Shown: positions 10,405 through 19,679 of the stretch, in pieces
Numbering within the stretch: position 1 is the first letter of the stretch
How the letters are laid out: each line of letters starts with the position of its first letter
Source of the DNA: Hemicentrotus pulcherrimus
Lineage: Eukaryota; Echinodermata; Echinoidea; Camarodonta; Strongylocentrotidae
Assembly (NCBI GenBank): GCA_003118195.1
Contig: BEXV01000491.1
Span: 1 to 39,550, forward strand
Direction: 5' to 3'
Length of the DNA: 39,550 nt
Position numbers and translations under genes: made by a program
Notes under the pieces: model-generated
Seen by the model: only the letters and a program-made list of their open reading frames with translations
Database searches by the model: none
Told to the model about the DNA's origin: nothing

Positions 10405-11390
10405 ATCAGGCACCTAACCCGTATCCCCCCTCCAAGATCACCCCTCATCTCCACTAGTTGAAGAACTCTCACCAAGGCCACTTATACACTCAGCGCCACA
10501 AATTACCCCCATGGCTGAATTGATCACGATAATAAATACAACCTTCGACTCACATTTGGTGTTTGATTGTGAGGACTTATGAGGAGAAAGCTCCTTCATT
10601 ATTATCAATACCCCAAGGCCCATCCTGGGTGAAAGATGCGACCTCCATCTATGGATTGTCAAGTTCAATTTGATGGAAAAACATGATTTCTATGGATTTC
10701 CCTATGCTGTTAGATACTGTCAAACATTGTTAGTAATGTTCTTGAATTCTTCTTGGAAATGTATTAGAGATGAAACAAACAACACAGGCAAAGGACGGCG
10801 TGACATATGTATAAAAAGAAATGCTATGAGGGGGCAGGCAAGTAGTGGTCCTAATATCAAGGGGCATTCATTCCTTCTTGAAACCTGTAACTTTCTTATT
10901 CCTTGTTAAATTTGTTACCCTCAACCTTCATTGGCTGGTATGTTTCCCATGTTTCAGAGCAACTTACTAATGAATGTTTATTAAATTGTCTACTGACAAG
11001 GGAAATCATATCTACCACATACCTGCCAACATTTGAAAATAAGAAATACAAAATTTGCTGCTCTTTTGTGCAGCCATTTAACGCACGCAATATGCAAACT
11101 CTCAAATAGCGGCACATGGCAAAAAAAAAGCTAAATTTGGCTTTAAAAAATTAAAAAATAAAAATAATTATTTGGTCATTCAGAATTTTGAAGAAAAAAT
11201 CAGAAAAAAAAGGAATATTCTAATTAAATCAAATCAGTTGGCAGATAGCTAAAACTTTGATGTCACATTCTTTACACCATCAGATAATCCTCAAACTTTC
11301 ACTGACATTTGTATTTCTTCCTCTTTTTCTTTTTTAACACTTTCACCTATACCAATGTGATGCCAAAATGCACATCTCCTTTAAATCTAC
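10405..11390. other. No gene seen
   Basis: Mixed unique DNA. Short frames on both strands have no start context or splice evidence. 11120-11220 is A-rich. Confidence 0.5.
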
Positions 11391-12025
11391 ATATCGTCGG
11401 CCTTATGCCAAAAGGGCCTTAACTGCTTTTGGCCATTTCGAAATAATCGCGTTTAAAGGTTTTGGCCTCTCTAATAATCAAAAGTTTGTGGTCGTTATTT
11501 TGCTTTTGAAGCCAATTTCGATAAATGTGTTAAGTTATTAAAGTTTTACATGATACTGGTATGTGTTAAATTTGTTATAAAATATTCAGAATTGTACATG
11601 CTAATTGCAAAAAACATGTTAGGGCCTTTTTGGCATAACCTTCACAGCGTTATGCCAAAAGGGCTTTAACCTGCCGTTATCGTACGCATAAATATGCGAG
11701 TAACTATGCGTGCGTACGCGCGCATAGTTAGCGCCCTTTTGGCATAAGGAAATTTTCTTGTTTCGCAACACCTTTGGTTTGCCAGAAAGGCCCACCTAAC
11801 GCAAATGGATCATCTGTGTAGGTTAAGGCCCTTTTGGCATAAGGAAAAAGATGAGATACGTGTTAAGGCCCTTTTGAAATTCATGATTATCTTCATAAAT
11901 AAATCAAATTTCAGCAAGTGAAGCACATCATTTTAAAGAGAATGATGAAATCTACAAGGTGATGTTAATAACTCAATAACCCCCAAAATCGGGTTAAGGC
12001 CCTTTTGGCATAAGGCTGACGATAT
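11391..12025. mobile_element. ~635-base element with repeated terminal motif
   Basis: The left end, ATATCGTCGGCC followed by TTATGCCAAAAGGGCCTTAA, is inverted at 11992-12025 (GGCATAAGG, CTGACGATAT). The TTATGCCAAAAGGGCCTTAA motif or a close variant also appears internally near 11618, 11650, 11731, 11822 and 11863 in both orientations. The centre holds a CpG-rich palindromic stretch (11678-11733) with GCGTACGCGCGCATAG. No coding frame is present. It is consistent with a non-autonomous DNA transposon whose subterminal repeats may be transposase binding sites. Confidence 0.75.
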
Positions 12026-12359
12026 AATAATTTCCTTCTACTTCAGGGAACTTATATGTACTTTATTTTTTTTTATATGTATCTTTATTTAAAAAAGACA
12101 TTGAATCCTTCATCTTCATTGCAACTGAGCTTTTAGGGAAGCATCCAAAAGCGACAAAATGGATGATCCTTGGCAAAACCGTCTGGCAGCTGAATGATCT
12201 ATTCATTTCAAATCATAACATTATTGATTAGCTCATAGACATTTCATGAAACCTATCCAGGCTCCACCATTCATGCGCGCCCTTCAAAAGGGCACTTGGC
12301 CTAGATAAAATGGGAAGTGATAGAGGTCGAGAGCCTGCAGGAGAGTGTAATGTTTGCTA

Positions 12360-12844
12360 AGGTGGTGGGTGTAAGGAGAGGAGAGAGGGTGAGAGAGAGG
12401 GAGAGAGGGAGATGGAGAGAGGGAGAGGGAGAGAGGGAGAGAGGGAGAGAGGGATGGATGGAGAGAGAATGAGAGGGGGAGAGAGAGAGAGAAAGAGAGA
12501 GAGACGGATGGAGAGAGAAAGGGGGGAGAAAGAGATAGATAAAGAGAGTGTGTTGCAGAGACAGTGAGAAAAATAAATTTGAATAATGTTTTACACTGGG
12601 CAGGGTGGTGATGGTCCTACTTGACAGTGAGATCGGGCTGGAGAGAGAAAGAGAGAGGAGAGGAGGAAATGAGAAGAGACAGAAGGGGAGAGAGAGAGAG
12701 AGAGTCTATACAGTCAAATCAAGAACCAGCTGGTAACTTCTTGGTCAAATGCAATATTTTACATTGAGCATGGAGTAGGTTCTAATGGTGAGTGTAGGAA
12801 TACATTACTTAGACTCCCAAGAAAAGACAGAGTGGGAGTGCGAG

Positions 12845-12888
<44 letters not shown>

Positions 12889-12903
12889 GGGGGGGGAGAG
12901 GAG
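12360..12903. repeat. GA-rich purine tract next to assembly gap
   Basis: Three blocks (12372-12560, 12640-12706, 12846-12903) of GAGA and GGGAGA repeats run up to the gap. The last bases before the gap are a poly-G run with GAGAGGAG. Such tracts commonly break assemblies. Confidence 0.92.
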
Positions 12904-13753
12904 NNNNNNNNNNNNNNNNNNNNNNNNNNNNNNNNNNNNNNNNNNNNNNNNNNNNNNNNNNNNNNNNNNNNNNNNNNNNNNNNNNNNNNNNNNNNNNNNN
13001 NNNNNNNNNNNNNNNNNNNNNNNNNNNNNNNNNNNNNNNNNNNNNNNNNNNNNNNNNNNNNNNNNNNNNNNNNNNNNNNNNNNNNNNNNNNNNNNNNNNN
13101 NNNNNNNNNNNNNNNNNNNNNNNNNNNNNNNNNNNNNNNNNNNNNNNNNNNNNNNNNNNNNNNNNNNNNNNNNNNNNNNNNNNNNNNNNNNNNNNNNNNN
13201 NNNNNNNNNNNNNNNNNNNNNNNNNNNNNNNNNNNNNNNNNNNNNNNNNNNNNNNNNNNNNNNNNNNNNNNNNNNNNNNNNNNNNNNNNNNNNNNNNNNN
13301 NNNNNNNNNNNNNNNNNNNNNNNNNNNNNNNNNNNNNNNNNNNNNNNNNNNNNNNNNNNNNNNNNNNNNNNNNNNNNNNNNNNNNNNNNNNNNNNNNNNN
13401 NNNNNNNNNNNNNNNNNNNNNNNNNNNNNNNNNNNNNNNNNNNNNNNNNNNNNNNNNNNNNNNNNNNNNNNNNNNNNNNNNNNNNNNNNNNNNNNNNNNN
13501 NNNNNNNNNNNNNNNNNNNNNNNNNNNNNNNNNNNNNNNNNNNNNNNNNNNNNNNNNNNNNNNNNNNNNNNNNNNNNNNNNNNNNNNNNNNNNNNNNNNN
13601 NNNNNNNNNNNNNNNNNNNNNNNNNNNNNNNNNNNNNNNNNNNNNNNNNNNNNNNNNNNNNNNNNNNNNNNNNNNNNNNNNNNNNNNNNNNNNNNNNNNN
13701 NNNNNNNNNNNNNNNNNNNNNNNNNNNNNNNNNNNNNNNNNNNNNNNNNNNNN
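12904..13753. other. Assembly gap, 850 N
   Basis: All bases are N. The left flank is GA/G-rich and the right flank starts with a run of nine G, so the missing DNA is probably also purine-rich simple sequence. Its true length may differ from 850. Any open frame drawn across it is meaningless. Confidence 0.99.
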
Positions 13754-13759
13754 GGGGGG

Positions 13760-14475
13760 GGGCTGTACATTACATCCTTAGGAAAATGACATTTTTTTTT
13801 TCTACATCGTAAGTTTAAGAGCGAGAAATATCAGACATGTTGCTTTCATGAATTGTACATAAGGGCAAAAAATCCAGTGCTGTGTCAGTTGTGAATTAAT
13901 GTGTTTTGTGGCATCAAACTTACACAAATCTGAACCACTTGTAAATTGTTAAGTTTCATACAGACAAAATTTTAGATTTTTACAGTATATTACAGTTTTA
14001 AAAAAAAATCTTCAACCAAATATGCATTTCATTTAATCGCTATGTGAAGTTATCCCTTTAAACCGCTATCCACTAGCAATTGGTGCGAGATATCCGCAAG
14101 GAGCACGAGAGATGAACAAGAAAACAGAACAGGCGTATCAGCATGCAAGGTGATCACACTAGATGATAAGGATCTCGAGATCGCCAACAATTATCCCCTT
14201 TTACAAATCCATTCCCTAGCTCAATTACAGCTCACCAATGCAATTAGAAGCTATTAGATTTGAGTCGAGCTGTAAAGCCACACCTATGAGCTTCATGAAT
14301 ATCTGATAGAAATACAAGAAGATGATTTCCTGGGGCTATTGAATACTGCTTGTTATCCAGCTGAATCAATTTGCGGATTTTCTCTGATTTATAAGCTGTC
14401 GATATTCATCATTCTAAATAACCTTGACTCCTTTTTGTTTATTTGAAAATGAAACTAGACAAATAACAGGAGAAA
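13760..14475. other. Unique DNA, possible non-coding conserved segment
   Basis: 13760-14040 is AT-rich. 14050-14420 is more complex sequence without an open frame and has several TTATCCC, ATTATC and TAAT words. It could be regulatory; nothing definite is seen. Confidence 0.35.
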
Positions 14476-14479
14476 TTCA

Positions 14480-14975
14480 GCGTGTCCACACACAAAATAA
14501 TTTATCGCGAAACTCTATAACGAAACATCGTATAAAGAATCATCATATAAATTTCAGAGTGTCCACACACAAGAAACGTCATATAAATAATCATCATTTA
14601 AATTCCAGGACGTCCACGCACAGAGGAAGGTTATCCTGAAACTCTACAGCGAAATGTTGTATAGGTGCACAGTTTGCTACTGCAGTCATGAAATGAGGGG
14701 AGATGAGAGGTAAGGTCTCCTTTCGCGCGAGGTCACATTAAGCCCCGCCCAGTTAGTTACACTAGTTAGACTAGTTCCGTCCACACACAAAATTTCTGTG
14801 ATTAGGCGTGATTCTTTATTGAGTTTCAGTTCGAAACGATGCCCAAACCTGCATTTTGTTAGACTAGTTTCGTTATACGAAGTATCGTTTGTGAGCGTCC
14901 ACACACACATATTTCATCGTAAAACTATCGCGAAACGGTATAGCTTATCACCCCTAATCACGGAAATGTTGTGTG
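14480..14975. repeat. Degenerate repeat built on GCGTCCACACACAA
   Basis: GTCCACACAC-like cores occur at about 14482, 14560, 14612, 14779 and 14897. They are often followed by ATTTATCGCGAAAC or ATCGTATAAAG-type sequence and preceded by ATTTCAG. An inverted remnant (GTTGTGTGTTGACAGG) sits near 14967. The segment is richer in CpG than its neighbours. No open frame is convincing. Its spacing is irregular, so it may be a transposon with subterminal repeats rather than a true satellite. Confidence 0.6.
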
Positions 14976-15029
14976 TTGACAGGGGGATGGTCTTGACTGT
15001 TTTTTTTTATTGACCTTTACTTTTGGAAC

Positions 15030-15095
15030 TCTTGTTAACTCGTTGTCAACGGGAACCGGGTGGTTCCTGTATTATGCCTATGGCAATGAGAGAAT
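15030..15095 (+). repeat. Copy of the GGGAACC-GGTTCC dispersed module
   Basis: CTCGTTGTCAACGGGAACCG then GGTGGTTCCTGTATTATGCC and TATGGCAATGAG. The GGGAACC and GGTTCC halves can pair. Related copies lie inside the element at 2144 (reverse strand) and near 17950, 20650 and 22900. Confidence 0.6.
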
Positions 15096-15459
15096 TCAGT
15101 AGTTATGTTTCTCTAGATCATAAAGATGATAACAATGATCTACTTTTTCTTAAAAATTGCATTACTGGACAGTACAAAATCTTATTTCCCAGGTGAAATA
15201 CCATTTACCATTCAAGATTTTACTTTATGTTTCTGCATATCCATGCCTCAACAGTGCAGTATAACAAGTTGTTTCACATTTTGTTGGTCCTTTTCTATGA
15301 CCGAATCGATTTTTGAAATATAAACTAAGCTTGATACTTCAAGCTTCCAAAAAAAAAGTCTAGTAGCCAAGCAATGAGTAATGAAACAGACCCCCAACAA
15401 CAACAACAAAAGAAGAAAAAAGAAAAGAAAAACAAATAACATCAGATAAATTAAAATAA

Positions 15460-16300
15460 ATTAAAAAATTTAAAACAGCTACACTCCAACTTTGGTTACT
15501 GATTGGAAAACTACTGCTGAGAGCCAAAAGGGTATTCTCTCAAATATATCTAAGTTAACACCCTTCTCGCTCTCTATCAATATAAACATAACCCTGTATG
15601 CAATCAGATTAAGATGTGAAACAACCAGAGCGAAAGAGATCCTCGGACGAATTCATCAAATAAACGTTTAGCCCGTGCTGGAGCGGTCCTACCAATGAAT
15701 ATCGGATCAGCAAACTAGAGATTAAGCGCACCCACTGTAACTAAAGAATGAGATTGCATATCCAATGAATTCATTTGACTGTTAAATCAGGTCCAGCCGA
15801 CAAGAGAGGGGTATTTCAGTTGCATCTAATCGAGGAACGTGTTATAGGTTTCCTTCTTAGGCTTACGATGACGAAAGTCCATTAGCTTGGCTTTAAGAAA
15901 ACAATCTAAATGCAATAGGTGCTTACTAACTAACCGCTTAGTATAGATTACACACGTACAAGATTTTGCTCAGATTATTGGATGCTTATTGTGGATTACG
16001 TATGCAATGGAGTTACCAAGATTATGGAATGCTTTGGCAAAATGGAGATTTTGTGTTCTTTCTCCCAGTAAATAACATCTTGAGTAGAAAGGTGAATGGG
16101 TAATTCAGGTATGCAGAAATTATGCTTTCCAACCTCATGTGTAGGCCTACTACTAAAAAGCTTTCATATAGGTAATAATTGTTCTGGATTTCCAAGAAAA
16201 AATTTGGTATTAATCCTTTAGTTTAGAGTAGGCTTGTCTTCATCATTCTATAATCTTCGATTTCTTTCATCCCCTTACATCATTATATCTTTCTGACTTC
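15460..16300. other. Unique non-coding DNA
   Basis: 15600-15950 is non-repetitive, balanced sequence with no open frame over 60 codons. 15520-15590 carries GAGCCAAAAGGGTATT and its inverted mate TTAACACCCTTCTCGCTC, a hairpin copy of the dispersed motif. Confidence 0.45.
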
Positions 16301-16309
16301 ATCATTATC

Positions 16310-16490
16310 TCTCTCTATTTCTTTCTCTCTCTCTCTCTCTCCCTCTCTATCTCACACCTTCCTCTTCTCTCTCTCTCTCTGTCACTCTGTCTTCATCTGT
16401 TGCATTTTAAACAAAAAAGTTAATCTGAAATTTAAATTTCTTTGTCTCCACTTTAATCCCCCCCTTCTCCTCTCCCTCACACACATCTTT

Positions 16491-16543
<53 letters not shown>
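16310..16543. repeat. Two (CT)n microsatellites
   Basis: CT runs lie at 16312-16385 (interrupted) and 16495-16542 (long and perfect), separated by AT-rich and C-rich sequence with CACACA. Confidence 0.92.
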
Positions 16544-16545
<2 letters not shown>

Positions 16546-16937
16546 ATGTCATCTAAATGCTATATTGTAATTCTAATTACCTTTGGAAAAACAATGACAG
16601 TATTCATACATTTATCAATGTTACATCCTGATGGCACCAAAACTATAAAATAGAAATCATGCCATAGAGGAATCCCGATGAAACGAATTCTGCATGACCA
16701 ATTTTCTCTATATTAGTCCCACATGGGCACTATATAGAGTAAGTCTTTAGATCCTAATTGACTCATTTCTCTAACCTTGTAAAATGAATATGCAGCCTTT
16801 CATTATCGTAGAGTCATTATAAAAACATACGACAAAAACTACTTACAATGGATGCAATGCTGCATTTATTTGAAGTACTCAATCAGTTGCTGAATATGAT
16901 AAGATGTTTGAATAAGACATAAGAAAATATATAAGAT

Positions 16938-17152
16938 GTATGATGATGATTATTTTACCTGACTGCTAAGGAAGCATGTATATGCTTTTAAGTAAACGAC
17001 CAGGGGAATGACAGCTTTCAGTCTTCTCCTGAGGGACTTGGTAACTTGGTAATTAGAATTAATTAATCACCAAAGGGCACAAGCGCATTGACTTGATTTT
17101 AAACCAGGGCTTCCTCCTGTTTACAAGACCACTGGTTTAACACACTAGCAAA
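16938..17152 (-). mobile_element. Older copy of the same tRNA-Thr-like SINE
   Basis: This segment aligns along its length with the element at 9401-9630. Shared blocks, read on the plus strand, are TTTTACCTGACTGCT, the GACCAGGGGA-like block, GAGGGACTTGGTAA, CACCAAAGGGCAC, and TTTACAAGACCACTGG. Its B box has drifted (ACCCGGG to ACCAGGG) and its A box is largely lost, so it is older. The 3' tail is a GAT/ATC-type simple sequence rather than CAAA. It lies 27 bases from an inverted-repeat element at 17180. Confidence 0.8.
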
Positions 17153-17177
17153 ACTCTATCCCAAATCAACTACCATA

Positions 17178-17390
17178 TACAGTGATACCTGTCTATAAAG
17201 ACCACCCAAGGAAGAAAAGAAAAATAGGTCTTTATAGGCAGGTGGTCTTTATTTACAGGCTCCTATAGTACATGATTGAATGAGAAACCATTTTCAAGGG
17301 AAACAAAAAAATGTGGTCTTTGTAGAACAGAGGTCTTTGTAGGCAGGTGGTCTTTCTATGCAGGTGGTCACTAAAGCAGGTTTGGCTGTA
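17178..17390. mobile_element. Tigger/pogo-like MITE with TA target duplication
   Basis: The element begins CAGTGATACCTGTC at 17180 and ends CAGGTTTGGCTG at 17388, imperfect terminal inverted repeats. It is flanked on both sides by TA (17178-17179 and 17389-17390). Both arms carry several GTGGTCTTT and GGCAGGTGGTC blocks that pair with GACCACC of the left arm. TA duplication and CAGT-type ends are typical of the Tc1/mariner superfamily, pogo/Tigger branch. At about 210 bases with no open frame, it is non-autonomous. Confidence 0.75.
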
Positions 17391-17515
17391 TGGTACTACA
17401 AACCTCTGTATACGTGCCTTGAGACGGCATGACTGTACTCTAGGTCTACTTCAATGACCTTGTACGACCAAGAGTGCTTTGTTTTTTATTCTGTACATGT
17501 CTTACGTACACTCAC

Positions 17516-17608
17516 CTTAGTATTGGGAGCGGAGGCTATGCTGTTTCCATGGAAACTGCTCGTTGACGGCTGATCCTCGCTGTCATCTTGAGCTGAGGAG
17601 GACCGGAG
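17516..17608 (-). CDS. Internal coding exon of an unidentified minus-strand gene
   Basis: Read on the minus strand, a pyrimidine-rich acceptor (TTTTCTTGTCTCCACAG) precedes 93 bases that end in AAG followed by the donor GTGAGTGTACG. Of three frames, only the one starting at the first exon base is open; the other two hit TAG or TGA. The exon is therefore phase 0 at both ends and encodes 31 residues, beginning LRSSSAQDDSEDQPS with SSFHGN in the middle and ending in K. The segment is hydrophilic and rich in Ser and acidic residues, with no Cys and no membrane segment. It looks like a linker, stem or propeptide stretch rather than a folded domain. Its multiple-of-three length and symmetric phase fit an optional cassette exon. 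Flanking introns exceed 8 kb on one side and probably 17 kb on the other. I do not recognise the family. Exon status is well supported; function is unknown. Confidence 0.72.
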
Positions 17609-17649
17609 CTGTGGAGACAAGAAAATGTCAGAGCAAATGTCATCAGAGA

Positions 17650-18260
17650 GTCCTCATGAAAGAACAAGAAGTAATTTTCATATTGAATCTACTTGAGGGA
17701 ATGATATACAATTTCAAAAGCTCTCCATCGATATGATTCTTATAAGCCATGTATAGAGAATTGGCAAGTGATGTTTTAATGAAAAACAATTTGTTATTAT
17801 TCTTATCTCTTGCACAGATAACCTCCATAAATTTGTTTCCAAAAAAACAATTTTGAAAAGCCAACTTGACTTTTGACTATTGTTTAGAAAAACGTGTATC
17901 AGACATTGATTGAATAATTAACTTGCAGAGAACTAAATTTTGTTATTGCCGTAGAGGCTTAATATGGGGACACTGCTTTGACAGGCATTGGATTAAAGTC
18001 AGAAAAAGTCGTACAATAGATCCTAAAGATGCATATCTGTGAGCCATAATGTAGAAAGGAACACAATAACTTTCTTATCACAATATTTGATCACAATTAT
18101 GCTTTTCAAACCACCCACAATCCACTACTTCATTTCTCCAATGTTCTGTACACACCTCCATCCTGCCCCTGCATGAACTCCATCAAGTACATCATCAGCA
18201 TCACCAACACAGCAAACACAATCTATTATATTTATCAAAGAGCACACCAATCACCAAATG
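17650..18260. other. Intron-like DNA, no feature beyond one motif copy
   Basis: AT-rich. A weak copy of the GGCTTAATATGGGGACAC module is at 17968. This would be the 3' part of the intron before the exon at 17608. Confidence 0.45.
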
Positions 18261-18266
18261 AAATAT

Positions 18267-18361
18267 GATAATTGCATCTCTCTGGGAAGAAATAACTTCA
18301 TGCGAATTAAAATGGATAATTGCATATCTCTGGAAAGACATAACTTTATGAGAACTCAAAT
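18267..18361. repeat. Two-copy tandem repeat of 48 bases
   Basis: GATAATTGCATCTCTCTGG and AAGAAATAACTTCATGCGAA at 18267 recur at 18315 as GATAATTGCATATCTCTGG and AAAGACATAACTTTATGAGAA. A single local duplication. Confidence 0.75.
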
Positions 18362-18404
18362 GAGTTTTAAAGACTGAAGAAGATAAAACATGATTGCTGA
18401 TAAT

Positions 18405-18620
18405 GATGTTGGTTATGATGATGAGAGAGATGATGATGACGATTATGACGATGTAAATGATTATTAGTCCTCTGATTATATTGATTATGAATATATATGA
18501 TGATGATGATGGTTTTATGATGATGATGATGATAAAGATGCTATCATTATGGGCATTGCAATAAATGATGTTGGTGAAATATGGTGAAGTTGATGATAAA
18601 TAATGATGATAATTTCACTT
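18405..18620. repeat. GAT/ATG-rich simple sequence
   Basis: Interrupted (GAT)n and (ATG)n runs, densest at 18497-18535. The SINE tail at 16940 is of the same type, but no SINE body adjoins this stretch. Confidence 0.85.
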
Positions 18621-19599
18621 ATGACAGTACAAGTAATGTTAAGTATTTCAAAAACAGATGTTAGCGATTATATTTGTTATATCGATTCCATGGGCAAAGT
18701 CAAAATATTTTGACCATCATCCTTTAATACAAACTTTGCCCATACAGGATCATAACAGTACAGGAGGTTCAATACTAAATGGCAATCAATTTGAACAGAA
18801 TTCCATCACCGAACACATCAAGATGCTGATGCACGCATTTTTATCACCCTCGCCCCATTCTTAAATCTACCTCTTCATGGGTCACCCTGCGGTATGTATC
18901 TCGAAAGAGCATTCGTTTTTCTTTTTTGTCAGAAGATTCTTCCTGCATATTCATGAGTTATCTTTATCTATGGGTCAATCGATAGTGATCAGTTGTATCA
19001 GATTGTTAACGCACAAAATGGGAACATGCAAGAGCTACCGCAAGGATGGATGAGATTTACTGGGAGATATGGAACATAATGATAGATAGAGAAAGAGCGG
19101 GAGAGAAAGAGTGTGAGAGNTTAAAACAACAACAACAGTAATGACAACTTTGGACAGCAATTTCTTTTCTTCCATATTTAATGAGAGACTCAACGAGTAT
19201 AGCATAAATACGTAGGCCTTATCATTATGTAGAAGTCTTTTGATTAAACAGGCCGGTATTATGTCCTCCTCGCAGTCACTGAACCAAAAAGTTATTTTTA
19301 TAGTCCCTCTTTTTCCTACTTCCTTTTTTTTTTTCTCTCTCTCTCTCATTAACCTCATCAAACCCGAACGTATTGTGACATTGGTCTGGTTATTGTCCTA
19401 AATTCGGGAAACTCCACGTGCTGAACAATTTCTGTTTTAATATTGTTTCCTCTTTACGACATGCCGCGGCAGTAATTGGGGGGTGTGTGGTTTTGGTGTT
19501 AATTTTCCGGGGGTATAGTTGTCCCGAGTCGGGGTTGTTGTCGTGGGGTAATTGTCCTGATATGGGGGAGGGGTATAGATGGCGGTGGAAGGGGGAGTC

Positions 19600-19607
19600 A
19601 GAGGAAA

Positions 19608-19641
<34 letters not shown>

Positions 19642-19672
19642 GGGGGGGAGGGGAGAAAAGGAAAAAGCAGAG
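19600..19672. repeat. (GA)n tract with G-run
   Basis: GA dinucleotides ending in a run of eight G and GGAGGGGAG. It directly follows a G-rich segment (19478-19595). Confidence 0.9.
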
Positions 19673-19679
19673 ACCGAGA

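Noticed and set aside
12785..13812. ORFs of 321-334 codons
   Set aside because: They run through 850 N and are artefacts of the gap.
14868..14892. TATACGAAGTAT resembling a loxP half-site
   Set aside because: One base short, no proper second arm or spacer, and no phage context. Coincidence.
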